Source: CAYRJD01 sp964424585 (GTDB lineage Bacteria > Actinomycetota > Acidimicrobiia > Acidimicrobiales > Poriferisodalaceae). From it: a stretch of 46,477 bases of DNA. Positions 23,573-32,000 of this stretch are shown in pieces. The position numbers and the translations under genes are program-made. Location: assembly GCA_964424585.1 (NCBI GenBank), contig CAYRJD010000024.1, positions 1 to 46,477 of the forward strand, written 5' to 3'. The notes under the pieces were generated by a model. It saw only the letters and a program-made list of their open reading frames with translations. It was not told the origin of the DNA and searched no databases. The stretch's first letter is position 1, and every line of letters begins with the position of its first letter.

Positions 23573-26500
23573 ATGGCTCGTTGTGGTGGCGGCGTTGGTC
23601 GCGTTGCGCTGGCTTGGTGTTTGTTGTGTTCGTCGCTGTTGGTGGTTGGCGCGTCTGCGGTTGCGGCGCAGCGGGTTGAGGGTGCGGGTGTTGCTCGTGC
23701 GTCTGAGGGTGGGTTGGGTGTTTCGGGTGAGCGGTTGTTGGCTGGTGATTCGAGGTATTCGACGGCGGTGGTGTTGGCGCGGCAGGCTGTTGGTTTGGGT
23801 GCTGGCGCTGGCGGGGTGGTCGTGGTTTCGGGGGAGAGTTTGGTTGATGCGTTGAGCGCGGTGTCGTTGGCGGCGGCTCGTTCGAGCGTGGTGGTGTTGA
23901 CGGAGTCGAGCGCGTTGCCGGAGGTGGTCGCGGACTTCTTGGGTGATCGTCGTCCGGCTGAGGTGACGGTGGTGGGCGGTTCGGCGGCGGTGAGCGACGC
24001 GGTGGCGTTGGAGCTGGTGGGGTTGGCGCAGGTTGGCTCGTTGGAGCGGTTTGCGGGTGCTGATCGGTATGAGACGGCGGTGGCAGCGGCTCGTGCGGCG
24101 GGCGCGCCGGGTGGTTGGTGCGGCGAGCGAGCTTCGGCGGTGTTGCTGGTGAACGGCGAGTCGCTGGTCGATGGGGTGCTGGCTGCGCCGGTGGCGTATG
24201 CGATGGGCTTGCCGGTGCTGTTCACTCGCGCTGGCGCGCTGCCGGCGGTGGTGCGTCGCTATGTGTCTCGCGCGGACGTGTCGCGGGCGGTGCTGGTCGG
24301 TGGCGACGCGGAGATCGGGTCGACGGTTGGCGATGAGCTGCGCGGGTTGGGGGTGTCGGTTACCCGCGTCGACGGCGCGAGCGCGGCGGCGCGTTCGGTC
24401 GCGCTGGCAGACGCGGTGCGCTCATGCGGCGCGGCGTCGGCCGAGTTCGCGCTCTTAGACGCGGCCGTGCCAGTCGACGGCGTCGCGGCGGCCGCGTTGC
24501 TGGCGCACGGCATCAGCCAGCACGGCGTGGACCGGCGCGGGTTGGTGCCGGTGCTCGCGGTCGACGAGGACCTGCCAGCCCACGTCGCCAGGTACCTGGC
24601 GCAGCGCGCGGCCGTGTCGGACGACGTGACGCTCTACGCGCTCGGCGGCACCGCCCGCATCACCCCCGAGTTGATGCGCGACGCCCTCGACGCCGCCGAC
24701 CCAACCAACGCCGCGTTCACCGGCCACAGCGAACGCGACGCCACAGACGGCATCGACTCCAACGCCGCCGTCAGCCCTCGCGTCCAACCCAGCGAGCGCA
24801 CCCCCGTGGTCATCCGCAGCAGCAGCTCCACCGCGCGCACTGCGACGGCGACAACGAGTTCGTCAAGCACAACAACGACCGCGCCTCTGCCGGCTGATGT
24901 TCCGCCGGCCGGGACAACCACAACGTCGTCTCCGACGACAACGACATCGTCTAGCTCGACCACCAGCACGACCGCGCCGCCGCCCGCGCCGACCACGACC
25001 TCTTCGAGTTCAACTACGAGCACGACCGAGCCGCTGCCATCGCCGACGACCACGCCCCAGCCGTCGCCGCCGCCCGCGCCGACCACGACCTCGTCGAGTT
25101 ACACCACGACGACTGAGCCGCCGACCACGACAACGACGAAGCCTGTGCCACCGGCACTGCCGACTACAACGACCGAGGCTCCGCTGCGTGCCACGACCAC
25201 GACCTCGTCTAGCTCTACCACCAGCACGACCGCGCCGTTGCCGACGACGACCGCACAGCCACCCGCGCCGTCGTCGACGACCACGACCTCGTCAAGCTCG
25301 ACGACGAGCACGACGGAGCAGCCACCGCCGTCAACGACCGAGCCGTCGACGACCACGAGTTCGACTAGCACGACGAGTACAACAGCGCCACCGCCGGTTG
25401 AGGTTCCGATGCCCGGCACGACCACAACGTCGAGTTCGACGACGAGCACGACGACGTTGACGACCGAGCCTCCGCTGACCACCGAGCCGTCGACGACCAC
25501 GAGTTCGACTAGCACGACGACGTCGACGACCGCGCCCGCGCCGTCCACGACTTCGCCGAGTTCGACCACGAGCACGACCGAAGCGCTGCCCGGGCCAACG
25601 ACGACCGTTTCGTCGAGCACGACGACGTCGACGACCGCGCCCGCGCCGACCACGACCTCGTCGAGTTCGACCACGAGCACGACGGAGCAACCACCGCCGT
25701 CAACGACATCGTCCTCAACGACCGAGCCTCCGCCGACCACCGAGCTGTCGACGACCACGAGTTCGACTAGCACGACGAGTACAACAGCGCCACCGCCGGT
25801 TGAGGTTCCGATGCCCGGCACGACCACAACGTCGAGTTCGACGACGAGCACGACCGAGCCGCCCACGACGACGAGCACGACCGAGCCGCTGCCCGTGCCC
25901 ACGACGACGGTGCCCCCGCCGGTGCGGGGCGCGTTGCCGGCTGTGTCGGCTGGCATGTATCACACGTGCGCGCTTGACGCGGAGGGTTCGGTTGAGTGTT
26001 GGGGGGTGACTCGCGTTGGTTCGGTGCCGTCGGGGAGGTTTGTGTCGATCTCTAATGGTGATCGTCACGCGTGTGCGCTGGCGGCTGATGGTTCGGTTGA
26101 GTGTTGGGGGCACAACGGTTTCGGGCAGTTGGATGTGCCATTGGGTTCTTTCGCGAGCGTGGTGGCAGGTCATCGTCACTCGTGTGGTGTGCGCGTCGAC
26201 GGCTCGGTGGTGTGCTGGGGCGAGAGCACCCATGGGCAGTTAGATGCGCCGTCGGGTTCGTTCGCATCGGTTGACGCTGGTGGTGGACGATTTGTTTGCG
26301 GCGTGCGCGTCGACGGCACGGTCGCGTGTTGGGGTGAGACGAGCCGCGTGTTTGGCGCTGACGCTCCACGAGAGGCTCGGTCGGTTTCGGCGGGCACGTG
26401 GCACGCGTGCGGGGTGCTCGCCGATCAGACGGTCACCTGCTGGGGCTTGAATCAGTGGGGCGAGGGTGACGCGCCGTCGGGCGAGTTCACGTTGGTGTCA

Positions 26501-29023
26501 GTTGGTCATGAGCACACGTGCGCGCTTCGTGTTGACCAGACGGTTACCTGTTGGGGCAAGAACGACGACGGGCGTACGTCGACGCCCTCGGGCGCGTTCA
26601 GGTCGGTCAGCGCTGGTGATGATCACACGTGCGGGGTGCGCGCCAACGGCACGGTTGCATGTTGGGGCGACAACGAGTTCGATCAGCGAGACAAGCCAGC
26701 ACCACCTGAGACCGTCGCCGGTGGCCAATCGACACCTAGTGACGAAGTGCCGACCATCGTCATGCCTGAGGCCTCACCCGGCCCGCTTGCCGAGACTCTG
26801 TCCTATAGGTCGGTCACCGCTGGTCGTCACATGGCTTGCGGCGTGCGGACAGACGGCACCGTCGCCTGCTGGGGCGACGGATGGAGCGGACACGAGATGT
26901 CCGGCGGCGGCAGTCCTTGGGGTGCCTTTAGTTCGGTCACGGCTGGTATTAGCGTGTCGTGCGGGCTGCGCACGGACGGCACGGCGACGTGCTGGGGCAG
27001 CGACGATCCCCGGGACGCGTCCCTGCTGGCGGTGCCTGCTCACGCGTTCAGCACTGTTTCGGCGGGGGCTATTCATTCGTGCGGCGTACGAGCCGCCGAC
27101 GATGCCATCGTTTGCTGGGGGCGTGGCGGTCCGTCGCGTCTGAACGCGCCGGCTGGCGCCTTTGTCGCGGTGACCGTCGGGAACCTTCATTCGTGCGGGT
27201 TGCGCGCTGACGGCACGGTTTTGTGCTGGGGTGGCAACCCCGATGGCCAGTCCGACGCGCCGGCCGGGTCGTTCACGCAGATTGACGCTGGCAACAAGCA
27301 CTCGTGCGGTGTGCGCGCTGACCAGACGGTCGCCTGCTGGGGCGAGGACGACCGGGGTCAGCTGGGCGCGCCGCCAGGCGCGTTCACGGCGGTGAGTGCA
27401 GGGCACGGCCACGCCTGCGGACTGCGCGCCGACCAGACCGTGGAGTGCTGGGGTGCTAACGCGTATGGCCAATCCGATCCGCCCCAGGGCGCGTTCAGCC
27501 AGGTAGCTGCAGGCGATCTCTACAGCTGTGGGTTGCGCACCGATGGCACGATCATGTGCTGGGGCACCAACTTCTACGGCCACGTCGGTGCACCATCAGC
27601 GACGCAGCGCATCCGGTGCCGCCCCCAGGGTGCCGCGGGATTCCACCGCCCCGTCTTCGCTGACGATGGGTACACCGGCTCCGCACTCGTGCGGGACGGC
27701 ACGTTCGACGTGCTCGTGGCGTTCACTGAGTTCGGCGACGCACGGCACAGCGAAGAGTTCTTGCCGTGGCGTGAGTCGCTTGAGCACTTAGACGCGGTCG
27801 CGGATTACATTGAGGCGCAGACTTACGGGCACCTCGACGTCCGATTCACCGTCGCGCCCCAGTGGCTCACAGCCAGCGAGACGGCTGAAGAGTATCTCGT
27901 CGATTCTTCTAACGGCGACCAAGCGCTTTTCGGTCCTGTGGCGGGGCGCGTGAGCACCGAAGCCTCGCGGTTCGTCGATGTCACCAACGGCGGCGAGCAC
28001 TACGACACACTGATGGTGATCACCCCTCCGTCGCAGTTCAATCGCGGCGCGGCGCGGGGTTTCTCGTGGGACATCGACGAGAGTCGCGCGTCAGCCCTCG
28101 CGCGACTCGGTTCGGACGCTGTTCGAGGCGTGGTCATCGTTGGTGCCTTCCGGCCTAGGGAGAGGGAGGTGTCGCCCCGATCTCAGTTGAAAGCGTGGGT
28201 GTCGATTCACGAGCTGATGCACCAGCTGGGCTTGGACGACCTCTACAACCTCTATTCGCCCGACCGATTTGTGATACCACCGGGACGGGAATCGGATTAT
28301 GTGCGCGCCAAGTTCGGCATGATGGGGCTAGGGGACCTCAGGTGGCCCGCGCCCGCGGGTGCCCGTGAGTTACAGGGCGTGACCGGCGCGGCGCACCCCG
28401 CGTCCGGACCTACCGTGCGTGATGCCCTCATTTGGGGGTACGACACAAACTTCGACGCGCAGGAGACGCTTGGGTGGTGGAGATGGGCGCGTGGCTGGTT
28501 GGCAGAGTCGCAAATGGTTTGCTTGGAGCCTGGTGCTGCTTCGGTACGTCTGGCGCCGGTAGCGGCACCTGGCGACGACATCGGGTTGGTGGTCGTGCCG
28601 GTCACCTCGAGGCAACTGCTGGTGCTCGAGTCACGTCGCCGTCTGGGCTACGATGCCGATCAGCCGTTTGCGCAAGGCATGTACTACAGGCCACTGCCTT
28701 ATGAGGGTGTCTTCGCGTACACGGTGGACAGCCAAGGCGGCCATCTACCCATCAGCATGCTGGGAGATGACGGCACGGGCTACGCGCCGCACTCGCCGAT
28801 CTTGATGGTCGGGGAGAGGGCGGCGATCGACGGCGGCGACGGTGGGCCGGAGATCGAGATCGCGGTGGTCAGCGACGACGGCATCGACTTCCAGGTCGAT
28901 GTCGAGTTTGAGCCGCCCACGTTGACGAAGGCCAGGTACGACCTCGACGTCACTCGAACGTTCGCTGCGCTCTCGTCTGCATCCAACCCTGGCGGAGGCG
29001 ATACCCCTGCATCGTCTGGTTGA
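23573..29023 (+). CDS. Giant secreted protein: cell-wall-binding repeats, stalk, two RCC1-like propellers, M6-like metalloprotease
   Basis: A 1816-residue exported multidomain protein. Residues 1-33 are a signal peptide (hydrophobic LAWCLLCSSLLVVGASAVAA). About 50-375 are three cell-wall-binding type 2 repeats (ERLLAGDSRYSTAV, ERFAGADRYETAV and a diverged third). About 413-783 are a Thr/Ser/Pro stalk with TTTTSSSSTTSTT runs. Residues ~789-1037 and ~1079-1331 each hold seven repeats of about 36 residues of the form SAGxxHxCGLRADGTVxCWG, typical of RCC1/BLIP-II seven-bladed propellers with a Cys pair per repeat. From ~1350 a zincin domain has IHELMHQLGLDDLYNLYS (HExxH starting at His 1546) and a later FGMMGLGD Met-turn-like motif, matching M6/immune-inhibitor-A peptidases. 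The start is uncertain (TTG 23546 and GTG 23552 are alternatives). The first ~900 bases use TTG and GTT/GGT codons unlike the neighbours. Confidence 0.88.
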   Translation: MARCGGGVGRVALAWCLLCSSLLVVGASAVAAQRVEGAGVARASEGGLGVSGERLLAGDSRYSTAVVLARQAVGLGAGAGGVVVVSGESLVDALSAVSLAAARSSVVVLTESSALPEVVADFLGDRRPAEVTVVGGSAAVSDAVALELVGLAQVGSLERFAGADRYETAVAAARAAGAPGGWCGERASAVLLVNGESLVDGVLAAPVAYAMGLPVLFTRAGALPAVVRRYVSRADVSRAVLVGGDAEIGSTVGDELRGLGVSVTRVDGASAAARSVALADAVRSCGAASAEFALLDAAVPVDGVAAAALLAHGISQHGVDRRGLVPVLAVDEDLPAHVARYLAQRAAVSDDVTLYALGGTARITPELMRDALDAADPTNAAFTGHSERDATDGIDSNAAVSPRVQPSERTPVVIRSSSSTARTATATTSSSSTTTTAPLPADVPPAGTTTTSSPTTTTSSSSTTSTTAPPPAPTTTSSSSTTSTTEPLPSPTTTPQPSPPPAPTTTSSSYTTTTEPPTTTTTKPVPPALPTTTTEAPLRATTTTSSSSTTSTTAPLPTTTAQPPAPSSTTTTSSSSTTSTTEQPPPSTTEPSTTTSSTSTTSTTAPPPVEVPMPGTTTTSSSTTSTTTLTTEPPLTTEPSTTTSSTSTTTSTTAPAPSTTSPSSTTSTTEALPGPTTTVSSSTTTSTTAPAPTTTSSSSTTSTTEQPPPSTTSSSTTEPPPTTELSTTTSSTSTTSTTAPPPVEVPMPGTTTTSSSTTSTTEPPTTTSTTEPLPVPTTTVPPPVRGALPAVSAGMYHTCALDAEGSVECWGVTRVGSVPSGRFVSISNGDRHACALAADGSVECWGHNGFGQLDVPLGSFASVVAGHRHSCGVRVDGSVVCWGESTHGQLDAPSGSFASVDAGGGRFVCGVRVDGTVACWGETSRVFGADAPREARSVSAGTWHACGVLADQTVTCWGLNQWGEGDAPSGEFTLVSVGHEHTCALRVDQTVTCWGKNDDGRTSTPSGAFRSVSAGDDHTCGVRANGTVACWGDNEFDQRDKPAPPETVAGGQSTPSDEVPTIVMPEASPGPLAETLSYRSVTAGRHMACGVRTDGTVACWGDGWSGHEMSGGGSPWGAFSSVTAGISVSCGLRTDGTATCWGSDDPRDASLLAVPAHAFSTVSAGAIHSCGVRAADDAIVCWGRGGPSRLNAPAGAFVAVTVGNLHSCGLRADGTVLCWGGNPDGQSDAPAGSFTQIDAGNKHSCGVRADQTVACWGEDDRGQLGAPPGAFTAVSAGHGHACGLRADQTVECWGANAYGQSDPPQGAFSQVAAGDLYSCGLRTDGTIMCWGTNFYGHVGAPSATQRIRCRPQGAAGFHRPVFADDGYTGSALVRDGTFDVLVAFTEFGDARHSEEFLPWRESLEHLDAVADYIEAQTYGHLDVRFTVAPQWLTASETAEEYLVDSSNGDQALFGPVAGRVSTEASRFVDVTNGGEHYDTLMVITPPSQFNRGAARGFSWDIDESRASALARLGSDAVRGVVIVGAFRPREREVSPRSQLKAWVSIHELMHQLGLDDLYNLYSPDRFVIPPGRESDYVRAKFGMMGLGDLRWPAPAGARELQGVTGAAHPASGPTVRDALIWGYDTNFDAQETLGWWRWARGWLAESQMVCLEPGAASVRLAPVAAPGDDIGLVVVPVTSRQLLVLESRRRLGYDADQPFAQGMYYRPLPYEGVFAYTVDSQGGHLPISMLGDDGTGYAPHSPILMVGERAAIDGGDGGPEIEIAVVSDDGIDFQVDVEFEPPTLTKARYDLDVTRTFAALSSASNPGGGDTPASSG
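25345..25854 (+). repeat. Exact 108-bp direct repeat within the Thr/Ser stalk
   Basis: Bases 25345-25452 and 25747-25854 are identical over 108 positions and 402 bases (134 codons) apart, so recombination between them would delete 134 residues in frame. Each copy encodes a segment ending in the PPPVEVPMPGTTTTSSS motif. Many shorter, inexact TCGACGACGAGCACGAC-like units fill the surrounding 24840-25920 region. Confidence 0.9.
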
Positions 29024-29047
29024 TCGCGCGCGTGCGGTGCGAGGCGC

Positions 29048-29053
29048 TAGCTT
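29048..29053 (+). promoter_or_regulatory. Candidate -10 box of giant gene 2
   Basis: TAGCTT lies 40 bases before the ATG at 29094, inside the 70-base gap between the two giant genes; an AAGGGGG ribosome-binding-like site follows at about 29078. The same hexamer precedes giant gene 1 and the SDR. No convincing -35. Confidence 0.35.
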
Positions 29054-29093
29054 GTCGTGCACTTGTCTTCGACCTTGAAGGGGGTTCAGTTCG

Positions 29094-32000
29094 ATGAGGA
29101 CGTTGTCTGGGCGGTTGCTGTTCTTCGGCGTGGGGGTTGTGCTTGCGGCGGTGGCTGGCGCTGCGGCGCTGGTTGATCGCGCTGGGGGCGCCGATTCTTC
29201 GTCGACGGCTGCGTCCAGCACGACTACGACGACGGTGCCGTTGCCAGCGTGTCCGGCGAATACGAGTCCGCGTCCGGCGAGTTTGGATGTTGGGTCGGCG
29301 CCGAGTGAGTTCACGTTGCGTTGGGGCGGGTTGCCCTGTGCGTTTGGGCACTTTTCGGTGGTATCTACGTTGTATGCGTTTCCGGATTGGGTGCCGGGTG
29401 CCGATGTGAGTGATGCTGTCCTTAGCGATGTGGTGGGTACGTCGTCCGCGACGTTGACATCGACCGACGGGATGGGTGCTGCCGGGTTGTCGCAGCGGTT
29501 CTCCTATACCGCTGCGGTGCCGACAGACAACCCGTATCCGTTGGTGGTCGAGATTCGGTTGGGGTTGAGCGGGAGCGTGCAGGTCGATCGATACTTCTCG
29601 GCGCTGGTGTGCCCGAACCGCGCGGGGTATGCGTCGACGATTAGCGGGGCCGCGTTGATCGGCGGTTCGGCTACCGCGGCGCAGCTTGCGGGGTATCTGA
29701 CGGCGTTTGCGGCTGCTTGTCCCGATGAAGGTTCCTCGTTCGAGCCGCAGGTGACGATTTCGGTGCCGCTTGGCGCGGCGCACGTGGGCCGGTATTTCGA
29801 CGTCTCGTTCGCTCGTAGCAGTGGGCCGGAGACGGGCTGTTCGGCGACATCGAGCCATCGGTACAAGGTCGGCTCAGTTAGTGCGGTGGCACCCGTGTCG
29901 CAGCCATCGCTGGTTGACCGCCCGGCTGGCAGCGCGGGGCGTTGTGTGTATGAGGTCACGTATGCGACGAACGAGGTAGGTGGGGCATCGCTGGTGCTCG
30001 ACGAGGAGGCGGATGACTTCGACGACGCAACCGGCGGCGCTGATCCAGCAGCGGGGGCGTCGTACAGCGCGTCGACCTCGGAGCCAGCGGGCTGCAGCAC
30101 GGCCGCGCCGGTGGGCAATCTGCGTGACACGACGTCTGGTGATTCGCTCAACCGGGCTTACGTCTGGGACCGTCCAGCGCACTGGGGCGGCAGGACGTGC
30201 GCTGGGGTGCGCGGCTATCACGTGGCGGTGCAGGAGTTCAAGAGTGTCGGCCTCGCCGCGGCGCTCGACGACTCCGCTGTTGACACGTGGGCGGTCGCCA
30301 GCAGCTTGGTGCGGCGTGAGCCGAGCGGCGGGATCGATCGCTTTCACGACGAGGCGTCGCCTACGGCGGTGGCTCGCAGCGTCACTAACTGGATCGGCCG
30401 TGACCAGGCTGAGGTCACCTGGCACGTGCTCGACGTGTACACGTACAACGCCAGCCTGGGCAGCGGCCACAACGCTCGCTTCGGAGGGCACCGGTGGCTG
30501 CACTCGAAGATCGTGTGTCCGCGCAGCGCGCCCAACGGACAGCGGCTCACCAGCATCGCGGCGCCCAGCGGCGATGCCAAGAATGTGGAGTGGCTCAACG
30601 GTCTGCGCGCGGCGTGCGGCTTTGAGACGTCGTTCAAGCCGCAGGTGACCATCACGGTCGCCAACGGCACAGCGTTCGACGGAAAGGAGATCGATGTCGC
30701 GTTCGTTCGCAGCGGCGGCCCGGCGACTGGGTGCACTCAAGACACGACGCACACCTATGCCGTCCAGTCAGACGGCACGGTCACCGCCGCGGCGCTGCGG
30801 CTGATCGACCGACCGGAGAACAGCGCTGAACGCTGCGAGTACGAAGTCTCGTTCCCGCCCAACGACAACGGCTACGCCGCAGCGCTCGCGCTCGATGCCG
30901 GCACGCCGACCGACACCACTACCAGCGCCGCCGAATCAGCAGCCAGCGCGACCTACGAAGCCAGCAGGCCAACCTACCTTTTTCCTGATGTCAGAATGAC
31001 CCCGCATACCGATCGACTACAGATCGGCAAACGCTTCGTTGTGTCGTTCAGTCGCGCCAGCGGCCCGACTCAAGGATGCACCTCGGGCTCGGTGGTCTAC
31101 CCTGTCCAGAGTGATGGCGTGGCCTACCTATCCGAGGCTCTGCGCCCGCGCCTCATCGACCGGCCAGCCGGGCAGAGCGAACGTTGCATCTACACGGTCG
31201 GGTTTCCGCAACACGAGCGCGGCAGCCAAGCTTTGCTCGTCCTCGCAAGCGACGCGGCCGACTTTGACAACACCGTTAGCGCAAATGACCTCCAGGCAAC
31301 CGCGAGCTACCTGCCCACCTATCCGAACCGCTACACGCCAGACATTCGCATTACAGTGCCTCCTGGCTTCGCGGGAGTTTGGTTCACCGTAGGATTCACT
31401 CGCACCAGCGGGCCAGCTGATCGCTGTCCCGTGCCTTCGCCGTATAACTTTCAGGTGAACTCACGAGGTAGCGTGGTCGCTAGTGGCCACCGCGGTCCGC
31501 TCGTCGGGCGTCCGGCTCGTTCTTTTGAGGTATGCGAGTACCGGGCTAACTTCAGGAATCATGAGAACGGTACCACGCGTTTGGTGCGCGCTCTCGACTA
31601 CGCCGACTTTGACGATACCGTCAACGCAACCGAGCGGACCGCCAAAGCCCGCTACTTGCCGAACACCACCACCGACTTCGCACCCGATGTCAACATCACC
31701 ATCGATCCCACTCCCGCTAGCGACGCTAACCACACCTTCGGCCTCACGTTCGCGCAGAGCAGCGGACCGACCGCTGGCTGCTCTCCGGAGACCCGCACCA
31801 CCTATCGTTACGTGTCTACTGAATCAACTGAGGCCATTACCTCATTGCAGCTGGTGGACCGGCCAGCGGGTTACATACAGCGGTGCGAATATCAGGTCAC
31901 TTTTCCAACCAACGAATCCGGTGACGACGAAGCGCTCATCATCGACAAGACCCAGGGCTACGACAACACCACCAGCGGTGCTGGCCGCACAGCAACCGCC

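Noticed and set aside
24840..25920. Possible CRISPR or minisatellite array
   Set aside because: The units vary in length and sequence, keep the reading frame of the Thr/Ser stalk, and have no regular repeat-spacer structure.
25099..25956. A 285-codon minus-strand frame rich in Val (VVLVVELDEVVV pattern) that looks like membrane repeats
   Set aside because: It is the mirror of the Thr/Ser stalk codons (ACGACG read backwards gives CGTCGT/GTCGTC), so the pattern is forced by the plus-strand gene.
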